Source of the DNA: Bacillota bacterium
Lineage (GTDB): Bacteria > Bacillota > Clostridia > Acetivibrionales > DSM-1351
NCBI GenBank assembly: GCA_023433945.1
Contig: JAEYTP010000034.1
Coordinates: 1-21,237, forward strand
DNA length: 21,237 nucleotides
Reading direction: 5' to 3'
The notes beneath the pieces were generated by a model, which searched no databases, was not told where the DNA came from, and saw only the letters and a program-made list of their open reading frames with translations. The position numbers were made by a program, and so were the translations under genes. This document shows, piece after piece, positions 14,987-21,237 of this stretch. Numbering within the stretch: the stretch's first letter is position 1; the number at the start of each line of letters is the position of its first letter.

Positions 14987-15955
14987 TTAGTAACTACGCT
15001 TATCAACAACTTCCCTTGTTAATGTTGCAGTATCAAACATTTCTTCCTTAACATAAGCGTTCTTCTCTACAGTCTCACCAGCTTCAAGCTTATTGATAAG
15101 CTCAACTATACGAGGTCCATGTAATGGATTACACTCTACATCGAGGTTGAATTTGCCTGCGAGTACCAATTCAAGTGCCCACTTGTTTGCATCAAAAGCA
15201 ATAACCTTTACATCGCCAGTCTTTCCATATGTAATACCAGCTGCGTCCATTGCTGCACAAGCACCGCGAGCCATATTGTCATTTTCAGCATAAACAACAT
15301 TGAACTTAGTTCCAGCAGCGATTAAATCAGCTACAGCTTGCTTAGCAAGAGTTTCATCCCAACCCTTCATGTTCTGGTTGAATACGATGTTCCAGCCATT
15401 TTCCTTTGCGCCATCTTCAATAGCTTTTGAACGGCCTACCTGAGCAGATGAGCCTGTATCTCCACCAAGTACAACAATCTTAGCGTCCTTAATTGATTGA
15501 GCCTTTAACCAATCTACTGCCTTCTTGCCTTCTGCTTCGAAATCGGAGCATACCATAGCAGTGTATAGATCTTCTGGTAATTCTAGCTTACGGTCAGCCA
15601 TAATAAATGGTATTTTAGCTTCCTTAGCAGCCTTAGCTACATCTTCCCAACCTGCTGCCTGGAGTCCTAAAACAACTAGATAGTCGACTTCTTCCTGAAT
15701 AAGCTGTTGAGCCTGTGAAATCTGTTTTGCGTGGTCGCCTTCACCAAATACCATCTTCAACTCAAAGCCTGCTTCTTTGAATGCTTCGTTAAATGACTTT
15801 GTGTTTGCAGTACGCCAGTCTGATTCGTTGGCATTTGTCTGAACAACACCTACAGTAACTTTTTTGTCTGAAGATTTGCCATCTCCGCTACTTCCACATG
15901 CTGCAAGTGCGAATACGAGTGCCATTGCCAGAACTAAAGAAATTATTCTCTTCAT
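14987..15955 (-). CDS. YtfQ-like sugar-binding lipoprotein (transport SBP)
   Basis: A 322-residue periplasmic-binding-protein-like lipoprotein. The signal sequence ends in lipobox LAAC with Cys20, followed by a Gly/Ser/Lys linker. The mature part has the Peripla_BP_4 plan. ESDWRTANTKS (44-54) is close to the ESGWRT motif of YtfQ, the galactofuranose-binding protein. Further ligand-site candidates are DRK (121-123), the AENDNMARGA hinge segment, and FDANKWALE. A very strong ribosome binding site (AGGAGGAG) suggests high expression, as expected for a binding protein feeding the ATPase and permeases that follow. It is clearly paralogous to the upstream lipoprotein at 16185-17279. A furanose pentose or hexose ligand is likely but not proven. 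Confidence 0.92.
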   Translation of the reverse strand: MKRIISLVLAMALVFALAACGSSGDGKSSDKKVTVGVVQTNANESDWRTANTKSFNEAFKEAGFELKMVFGEGDHAKQISQAQQLIQEEVDYLVVLGLQAAGWEDVAKAAKEAKIPFIMADRKLELPEDLYTAMVCSDFEAEGKKAVDWLKAQSIKDAKIVVLGGDTGSSAQVGRSKAIEDGAKENGWNIVFNQNMKGWDETLAKQAVADLIAAGTKFNVVYAENDNMARGACAAMDAAGITYGKTGDVKVIAFDANKWALELVLAGKFNLDVECNPLHGPRIVELINKLEAGETVEKNAYVKEEMFDTATLTREVVDKRSY

Positions 15956-15976
15956 GGATATCTCCTCCTATTTTTT

Positions 15977-16167
15977 AACCCAACTTATTGGGTTTTCTTA
16001 TATGTACAAGTATATTCAACTTATATGCATACAAATACGGAAAATATTCCATTCTTTGTAGTTATTTTTACTGACTTCATTCTCTGTAAAAATTTAGGTT
16101 AAGATTTTTATGATTTTTGTTCATTTTCTTACGATTTAATTTAAAAGAGTGAAGCTTAACGATTTAG
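15977..16167 (-). promoter_or_regulatory. Candidate control region of the transport genes
   Basis: The 229-bp gap before the transport SBP gene is the only sizeable gap between the sensor and transport halves of the cluster. It holds three signals: direct repeats CTTACGATTTA (16128-16138) and CTTAACGATTTA (16155-16166), 27 bp apart; an inverted repeat TTTTTAC/GTAAAAA (16065-16071, 16086-16092; 14-bp spacer); and a palindrome AACCCAA-CTTA-TTGGGTT (15977-15994) just before the ribosome binding site. Any of these could bind the AraC-type response regulator, and none is proven. I could not pick a convincing -35/-10 pair. Confidence 0.4.
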
Positions 16168-16184
16168 GCCCCATCTTTTTCATT

Positions 16185-17279
16185 TTAATATGTTCTTCCT
16201 AAACGATCTTTTGCTGCATACTCTGCTTCGAACACTTTACCATCAACAAAGGAAAACTTGTCAACCTTTTCTCCCTTTTCCAAGCGACCGATAATATCTG
16301 CAATAAGAGGGCCTTGCAAAGGGTTACACTCTATATCAGCATTAATAAGTCCCTGTTCCATTTTATCAAATGCTTCTGCTACAGCATCAAAAGATATAAT
16401 AGTAATGTCCCCATTTATGCCGCACGTCAGACCTGCTTCATATATTGCCTCTATTGCTCCAAATGTCATATCATCATTTTGTGAGACCAATACATCAATA
16501 TCATCATATGTTCGCAAATACTTCTGCATAACTTCCTTACCCTTTGCTTTAGTAAAATCTCCACTTTCATGCGCAAGAATGTTCCAGTTTCTATGTTTCT
16601 TGGCTATATCCTCAAAGCCCTTAGATCTTCCTATTTGAGCCGTTGAATTTGGAGTGCCCTCAAGAACTACTATATTTATGATGTCATTATTCTCTTTTTC
16701 TTTGGTTTCCTGTAATACGTTCTCTGATGACATAGCTTGCATGTCCTTCAAATCATTATTTTGAGTCTTATTCTCCAAATATTTTTCTAGCCACTCTCCA
16801 GCCTTTATACCCTCTGCATACTTATCGGTGCCAACACTTGCAACATAGAGATTTTCATCTTCGGTATCAATCATTCTATCCACAATGATAACAGGAATAC
16901 CCGCTTGCTTTGCCTCCTGTAGAACTGTGTCCCACCCCGTTTCAGTAACCGGTGCAATCACTATATAATCCACCTCTTGAAATATAAAACTTCTAACAGC
17001 CTTTATCTGATTCTCCTGGCTTTGCCTGCCATTAGAAAAAATTAATGAAAACCCATTATTTCGGCTGAGAGCATGCTGTATTGATTTAGTATTGGCTGTA
17101 CGCCAATCAGATTCAGAACCTAATTGTGAAAAACCAACAATAATTATGTCAGAATTTATATCCACAGTATGCTCATCTTCATCCCCCTGAAGATTGGCCC
17201 ATGGCTTGAAACTGCAGCTCGCAAGCGCTATTATTCCAACTAAAAGAATGCATAGTACCATTCTGATTTTTTTATTCAT
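16185..17279 (-). CDS. Second YtfQ-like lipoprotein, probable sensory SBP
   Basis: A 364-residue lipoprotein with lipobox LASC (Cys22) and a Peripla_BP_4 fold. It shares SDWRTANTKS (57-66) and ECNPL.GP near the C-terminus with the transport SBP, so the two are paralogs. It differs by an acidic linker after the lipobox (about 30-42) and a polar insertion at about 169-199 between the lobes. Its ATG overlaps the histidine-kinase stop codon (ATGA), which ties its synthesis to the kinase rather than to the transporter. Known three-component systems of cellulolytic clostridia pair an extracellular binding protein with a YesM-type kinase and YesN-type regulator. By that analogy I infer that this protein presents sugar to the kinase. 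It could instead be a redundant transport SBP. Confidence 0.88.
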   Translation of the reverse strand: MNKKIRMVLCILLVGIIALASCSFKPWANLQGDEDEHTVDINSDIIIVGFSQLGSESDWRTANTKSIQHALSRNNGFSLIFSNGRQSQENQIKAVRSFIFQEVDYIVIAPVTETGWDTVLQEAKQAGIPVIIVDRMIDTEDENLYVASVGTDKYAEGIKAGEWLEKYLENKTQNNDLKDMQAMSSENVLQETKEKENNDIINIVVLEGTPNSTAQIGRSKGFEDIAKKHRNWNILAHESGDFTKAKGKEVMQKYLRTYDDIDVLVSQNDDMTFGAIEAIYEAGLTCGINGDITIISFDAVAEAFDKMEQGLINADIECNPLQGPLIADIIGRLEKGEKVDKFSFVDGKVFEAEYAAKDRLGRTY

Positions 17280-18763
17280 ATGTTACCTCTCTCATTCTCC
17301 ACCAATCTTGCTGGGATTTTAATTTCAATATCTGTTCCTTCCCCTTTTTTGCTTTGTATATGCAAACCGTACATATTACCATAGTTCAACTTAATACGCT
17401 TATTAACATTTGCAAGTCCGAAGCCTGTACTCTGCTTGCTTCCAGTCATCTCAATCTCTTCTCTCAAAGAATTCAGTGCCTCTTCATCCATTCCTACGCC
17501 ATTATCAATTACGTGGAAATGTATAATATTATCAATCATTTCGCCTGTTACTGTTATCTTCCCTCGGGCTCTTAGCATCTTTATCCCATGATACAAAGAG
17601 TTTTCTATTAACGGCTGTAAAGTCAGCTTTAATATCTGATATCCATAAAGTTCTTCAGGTATATTAATCTCATAATCTAGTATGTCCTTGTAACGAGATT
17701 GCTGTATCTGTAGATAACTCTTAATATGTATTTCCTCTTCACGAATGGTAATGAAGTCCTTTCCCTTGCTTACAACAATTCTGAAAAACTCTGAAAGAGA
17801 TATTACCATATCAATGGCTTCTTTATTTTTCTCACCTTCTATTAGCCAGATAATCGTATCCAATGTATTGTATAAAAAGTGTGGGTTGATTTGAGTTTGC
17901 AGTAGCTTCGATTCCATATGCCTCAAGTTTTCCTGCTCAAGTTTAATGCTCTGAACCTGCTGCTCCAGCTTGGAGGCCATGTCATTAAAGCTATCAGATA
18001 GTATGGATAATTCATCATGGTTATCACACGATGTCCTGGTTGTAAAATCACCTTTTGCTACCATGGCAGTCTTATCACACAATACTCTGATTGGTTTGGT
18101 TATGCTATCTGTTACAATAATGTTGACCAAAACTGATGCAATAATGATTGAAGCCAAAGCAATTATCATGGTGACAATTACATTTGTAACTTGTTCATTA
18201 AGTCGCTGTCTTATATCTTCGAAGTTTTGAGTTTCATAATAAATATAATATTGAATTTCTTCTTGGAACATATCTGTAAGAATATAGATATCTGATTCCA
18301 GCATTTTTATGTTTTCTTCATAATGTCCTGTCTCTTCTAAATTATCACGAATTTCATTAATTCTGTCTTTTAGGGTATCAAGATTGAGAAGTATACGCTT
18401 AATCCAATCGAGGCTTTCTCTGCTAGATGTTATCTTCTGTAAGTTTGTAAAACTGTTTCTCGCATCATCTATTAGCTTATATGGGTTTTTTAAATCACTA
18501 TTATCATCAATGGAATGGAAAGTTTCTGCTTCAACAACAATTTTATACATACTTTCATCCATTTCTTCTTTAAAGTTCAGATTATAATTGTTGGCAGAAG
18601 TAATCCTTCGTACTATTGTGTCATAAGAAGTACTATAATTGTGCAATGCTGCAATCTGATAGATAGATAAAATAATCATTGGAACAATGATAACAGCTGC
18701 TACAATAGATAGTTTAAGCCTTAATGGATATTTAATTGTTTTTTCATATTTGTAGTTTATCAT
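17276..18763 (-). CDS. YesM-type sensor histidine kinase
   Basis: 495 residues. One membrane segment at about 17-37 and a second at 193-215 enclose an extracellular region of about 155 residues predicted to be mostly helical, with no recognisable ligand-binding fold. A HAMP domain (about 212-265) follows, then the His_kinase domain with QTQINPHFLYNTLDT (phospho-acceptor His295). The ATPase domain has LQPLIENSLYHGI (N box, Asn388), DNGVGMD (420-426) and STGFGL (445-450). The helical sensor region suits docking of a ligand-loaded binding protein. It overlaps the response-regulator gene upstream and the lipoprotein gene downstream by ATGA at each end, so the three are translated as a coupled set. 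Confidence 0.95.
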   Translation of the reverse strand: MINYKYEKTIKYPLRLKLSIVAAVIIVPMIILSIYQIAALHNYSTSYDTIVRRITSANNYNLNFKEEMDESMYKIVVEAETFHSIDDNSDLKNPYKLIDDARNSFTNLQKITSSRESLDWIKRILLNLDTLKDRINEIRDNLEETGHYEENIKMLESDIYILTDMFQEEIQYYIYYETQNFEDIRQRLNEQVTNVIVTMIIALASIIIASVLVNIIVTDSITKPIRVLCDKTAMVAKGDFTTRTSCDNHDELSILSDSFNDMASKLEQQVQSIKLEQENLRHMESKLLQTQINPHFLYNTLDTIIWLIEGEKNKEAIDMVISLSEFFRIVVSKGKDFITIREEEIHIKSYLQIQQSRYKDILDYEINIPEELYGYQILKLTLQPLIENSLYHGIKMLRARGKITVTGEMIDNIIHFHVIDNGVGMDEEALNSLREEIEMTGSKQSTGFGLANVNKRIKLNYGNMYGLHIQSKKGEGTDIEIKIPARLVENERGNI

Positions 18764-20385
18764 TCTTCACCCTTGCCTTGTAATCTGTATTCAGATGGTG
18801 TACAATTCTGAGTTTTTTTAAATATGTAACTGAAATAATGTGAATCAAGATATCCTACTAAATATCCTATCTCAGTAATCTTTCTACCAGAACATCTTAA
18901 GTATTCTTTAGCCTTCTCCATACGAATTTCTGTTAGGTATTCTATAAATGTCATTCCCGTTTCTTGGTTGAAAAGGGAGCTAAAATAATTAGGGCTGAGA
19001 TTAACAGTAGACGCCACCCTGTCCAAAGAAAGGTCACTCATATCAAAATTAAGATGCATATACTCCTTTGCTTGTTCAATAAGTCCCGCATAACGCTTTT
19101 GACTGTTTTTATTCCGAAGGTCAATTGCTTCTTTTAGGATGGACTTATAAAATTGGCAGCAGTCCTCAAAGCTTGAAAGTTGTTCAATAACACTGTTCAT
19201 GCTCTTGATACTATTTTCAATCTTTTCTTTAGGGTACTTGAGAGTTTTAATAAATTTCATGATTGCAGAGCATCCATCCATTATGATGTAATGCCTAAAT
19301 AGAGTTGAATTCATTGCGTTAGTCCCAAAGCCATTAAAATAACTGTCTACAAATTCATCTACATCATGTATGGTACCCCTTTTCAAAAAATCTTCTACCA
19401 AACCTCTGTCAAGCTTTTCAAGATTGAGCTCACTTACATTAATCTGATTTCCTAACTGTGCCTTGATATTACGCACATCATTATAAGATAAAAACTGATC
19501 GATTATTTCAAAATATCGAAGTGAAAAAGCACTGTTTGCGTCGAGATAGGATTGTTGCAAGTCACGAACGCGGTGAACGACACGGCCAATTCCACCAAAA
19601 TAATGTGCCTTATCTTTGCTAATTTCAACCAATAAATTACACAACTCTTGGGCCAGTTCATTAATCTGTGCCTCACTTTCGCCAAGAAGTACGAATGCCC
19701 AGCCATCCATACCACGTTCAAACACTTTTATATTTTGATATTTAATTAAGGCCTGAGTCATTTTTGCTTCACATTGTACTATATCATTAGAATACTCGTA
19801 CATATCTTCTTGCCCCTTGAATTGGAAGAGTAGAATACAAAAAGCTCTTGCCACCATATCTATTCCAAGTTCCTCTTCTTGCTCAATAATTTGAGGAAGT
19901 GACATTTTTCCACTAACTAGCGCATCAAAGAAATCCTTCCTTTTTTCACCCTGCTTTTGATAAACTAAATGCTGGTATTGTTCTAGTATATGCTTTTCCT
20001 TGCGCTCCTTTTCAATTGCCATAGCTGCATTCTTTACTGCAGCCACCAGCTTAACCGATGTGATAGGCTTAAGTAAATATTCACTTACACCAATATCGAT
20101 TGCTTGTTGAGCATAGCCAAAATCGCTATAGCCACTAATAATAATTATCTTTAGGTTGGGCATGTCCTTTTTTAATAGTTTACTCAACTCAAGGCCATCC
20201 ATAAAAGGCATTTTTATGTCTGTAATAAGGATATCCGGCTGTTCTCTAATAATCCTTGGGTAAGCCAATTCACCATCACTCTCATCCCCTACAATAGTGA
20301 ATCCTTCTTCCTCCCAGTGAATTTTATTCTTAATGCCCTCTCTTATCACAATTTCATCTTCCACTAAAAAAACCTTATACATCAT
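18760..20385 (-). CDS. YesN-type response regulator, REC plus AraC-type DNA-binding domain
   Basis: 541 residues. The receiver domain (1-120) has acidic pair Glu9-Asp10, phospho-acceptor Asp56 (LITDIKMP), Ser84 in IIISGYSD and Lys106 in LLKPI. A middle region of about 300 residues is of the kind common in YesN proteins. The C-terminal AraC domain (about 435-537) has two helix-turn-helix units: LSLDRVASTVNLSPNYFSSL and ITEIGYLVGYLDSHYFSYIF. Two adjacent ATGs start the frame (20385 and 20382); the second sits better after GGGGGG (20388-20393). Likely targets are the SBP-transport genes downstream and perhaps its own promoter, which carries a 26-bp palindrome. Confidence 0.94.
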   Translation of the reverse strand: MMYKVFLVEDEIVIREGIKNKIHWEEEGFTIVGDESDGELAYPRIIREQPDILITDIKMPFMDGLELSKLLKKDMPNLKIIIISGYSDFGYAQQAIDIGVSEYLLKPITSVKLVAAVKNAAMAIEKERKEKHILEQYQHLVYQKQGEKRKDFFDALVSGKMSLPQIIEQEEELGIDMVARAFCILLFQFKGQEDMYEYSNDIVQCEAKMTQALIKYQNIKVFERGMDGWAFVLLGESEAQINELAQELCNLLVEISKDKAHYFGGIGRVVHRVRDLQQSYLDANSAFSLRYFEIIDQFLSYNDVRNIKAQLGNQINVSELNLEKLDRGLVEDFLKRGTIHDVDEFVDSYFNGFGTNAMNSTLFRHYIIMDGCSAIMKFIKTLKYPKEKIENSIKSMNSVIEQLSSFEDCCQFYKSILKEAIDLRNKNSQKRYAGLIEQAKEYMHLNFDMSDLSLDRVASTVNLSPNYFSSLFNQETGMTFIEYLTEIRMEKAKEYLRCSGRKITEIGYLVGYLDSHYFSYIFKKTQNCTPSEYRLQGKGEE

Positions 20386-20459
20386 TACCCCCCAATAAAC
20401 TAACCAAAAAACTAATACTTGTTGTATCCATTACCAATTAAAATCAAAAGAAGTATACT

Positions 20460-20485
20460 GTATAAACAGTGCTCACTGTTTATAC
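20460..20485. promoter_or_regulatory. 26-bp perfect palindrome upstream of the response-regulator gene
   Basis: Arms GTATAAACAGTG (20460-20471) and its exact complement (20474-20485) are separated by 2 bp. It lies about 75 bp before the response-regulator start, with a TATAAT (minus strand, about 20505-20510) upstream, so bound protein would block the operon. The long, exact symmetry suggests a dimeric repressor site. It lacks a T-run, so it is not a terminator. The rest of 20386-20556 shows no gene. Confidence 0.7.
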
Positions 20486-20556
20486 TAAACATGGAAATTA
20501 TATCATATTATTCTAGTATATAGTTAGCACTTTATCCAAGCAACTCCATATATGTG

Positions 20557-20595
20557 AAAAAACAGGCTATGAACAATTTAAGTTCATAGCCTGTT
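20557..20595 (-). terminator. Terminator of the chemotaxis-receptor remnant
   Basis: Arms 20561-20574 and 20582-20595 make a perfect 14-bp stem (AACAGGCTATGAAC) with a 7-nt loop. On the minus strand the stem is followed by TTTTT. It lies just past the stop of the receptor fragment, so it is the terminator of the former full gene. Confidence 0.87.
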
Positions 20596-20615
20596 AATGC
20601 TTCAAGCAATAATAT

Positions 20616-20852
20616 TTACAATCTGAAATGTTTAATAACGCTTGATAACTCCTCTGACATATTTGCCATTTCTTTTGAGTGAGAAACAATTTCTTGCGTC
20701 AATGCTATTTGCTCTTCACTAGCAGCGGGTACCCCTTCTGCATTCGCTGCAAATTCACGGCTAGTCTCATTTATCTGTTGCATAGTATGCTCAAAATCCT
20801 GGCTACTATCGGCCATTAGTTTTACGCTATGGGTAACGTCAGATACAATTAA
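20616..20852 (-). pseudogene. Methyl-accepting chemotaxis protein, 3' remnant
   Basis: The frame encodes only the C-terminal end of a chemotaxis receptor signalling domain: NETSREFAANAEGVPAASEE, then a heptad-like helix ending MSEELSSVIKHFRL, as in many clostridial receptors. Receptor-like sequence begins near Val at 20846. Upstream in frame the residues are unlike a receptor, and a stop occurs at 20880-20882. No sensor domain, HAMP or signalling hairpin tip is present, and the next gene's terminator lies only about 65 bp further. An ATG at 20816 has no obvious ribosome binding site. The simplest reading is a 5' deletion leaving a dead gene end with its terminator. Confidence 0.8.
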
Positions 20853-20917
20853 ATTATTTATATATTTATTAGTAGCCCATTATTTACTAGTTTTCATTCT
20901 TTATTCTATAAAAATAT

Positions 20918-20953
20918 AAATGCCTATTCCAACACATTTAGGAATAGGCATTT
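20918..20953 (-). terminator. Terminator of the superoxide reductase gene
   Basis: Arms 20918-20930 and 20941-20953 form a perfect 13-bp stem (AAATGCCTATTCC) with a 10-nt loop. The minus strand continues ATATTTTTATAG. It ends the superoxide reductase transcript about 95 nt past its stop. Confidence 0.85.
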
Positions 20954-20960
20954 ATTATAT

Positions 20961-21056
20961 GCTAATTACTATAACAAACTTCATACAATGAACTTACTAA
21001 GCATAAACCTTGCACTGAATTGCTCAATACAAACCTTACAATGAATTACTCAACTT
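20961..21056. repeat. 26-29-bp tandem repeat covering the superoxide reductase stop codon, 3-4 copies
   Basis: Units begin at 20976 (AAACTTCATACAATGAACTT), 21005 (AAACCTTGCACTGAATTGCT) and 21031 (AAACCTTACAATGAATTACT), with the end of an older copy at 20961-20975 (AATTACTATAAC). The unit at 21031-21056 includes the TAA stop and last codons of the gene; the others are downstream copies of that end. Confidence 0.8.
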
Positions 21057-21237
21057 CTGCCTTCCATAGCCCATGGAGGTTACAATAAGCGAAAACAGCA
21101 ATTGGCTTATCATCAACAAAAGAGAATGTTGCTTTTGGAGCTTCTCCAACCTTAAGACATTTTCTTTGGCCACCACGCTCTGTTTCAACGTATATAAAAT
21201 CAATGTGATGAGCTTCTTCCATTGGGTGTGGAGCACT
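21046..21237 (-). CDS. Superoxide reductase / desulfoferrodoxin, C-terminal part
   Basis: The last 63 residues of a protein running off the right edge. HPMEEAHHIDFIYVETERGG and AYCNLHGLWKAEVE are the hallmark segments of the superoxide reductase domain. The Cys and His of CNLHGLW, with His residues of the first segment, bind the catalytic Fe(II). The enzyme reduces superoxide to hydrogen peroxide without making oxygen, a defence typical of anaerobes. Whether it is a two-iron desulfoferrodoxin or a one-iron neelaredoxin cannot be told because the N-terminus lies outside. The reading frame ends at TAA 21048-21046, and a terminator follows. Confidence 0.93.
   Translation of the reverse strand, partial: SAPHPMEEAHHIDFIYVETERGGQRKCLKVGEAPKATFSFVDDKPIAVFAYCNLHGLWKAEVE

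Noticed and set aside
21036..21236. Minus-strand frame of 66 codons at the right edge
   Set aside because: It is an out-of-frame shadow; the overlapping frame clearly encodes the superoxide reductase C-terminus.

Overview
The window looks like chromosome from an anaerobic, AT-rich, low-GC Gram-positive of the Clostridia. A cellulolytic Ruminiclostridium-type genome is my best guess, not a proof. Supporting signs are Gram-positive ribosome binding sites (AGGAGG-like), clostridial lipoprotein signals, a class I hybrid-cluster protein, a superoxide reductase, a YesM/YesN sensor pair and DbpA/YdbC of Firmicute type. I see no tRNA, rRNA, insertion sequence, phage gene or CRISPR array.

Layout. (1) 1-2000: the 3' end of an unrecognised gene, convergent with a solitary CbiM-type Co/Ni permease that carries a PDGLE (CbiN-like) tail. 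The permease promoter is overlaid by two palindromic boxes. A 22-bp tandem array and a small PC4-like YdbC gene follow. (2) 2110-5000: an 880-residue Tet(M)/EF-G-like GTPase fused to a C-terminal YacP/Rae1-type NYN nuclease domain, preceded by a 31-bp tandem array. (3) 5100-6360: a promoter, a yybP-ykoY (Mn2+) riboswitch with terminator, and a TerC-family membrane protein. (4) 6445-7896: the DEAD-box RNA helicase DbpA, on the minus strand. (5) 8300-11000: hcp and a Crp/Fnr-type regulator, each with the same TTGCAAATGCAA palindrome upstream; at hcp it centres at about -41.5. (6) 11092-20385, all minus strand: response regulator, histidine kinase and a solute-binding lipoprotein joined by ATGA overlaps, then a second paralogous solute-binding lipoprotein, a two-domain sugar ATPase and two permeases. 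This is a YtfQ/YtfR/YtfT/YjfF-like pentose/galactofuranose-type importer with its own three-component sensor. (7) 20600-21237: a 3' remnant of a chemotaxis receptor gene and the C-terminal part of a superoxide reductase.

How the parts may work together. Hcp, its regulator and superoxide reductase fit nitrosative/oxidative defence in an anaerobe. The riboswitch and TerC protein fit Mn2+ efflux or metalation. The minus-strand cluster fits sensing and uptake of a sugar released outside the cell: one lipoprotein probably presents ligand to the kinase, the other feeds the transporter.

The most unusual observation is that at least seven unrelated short tandem arrays (about 22-37 bp period, imperfect) sit between genes. 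In most of them the gene-proximal copy resembles, or includes, the start or stop region of the adjacent gene, as if gene ends had been duplicated repeatedly. The GTPase-Rae1 fusion is the strongest single-protein item. All calls come from reading the sequence; no search was run.
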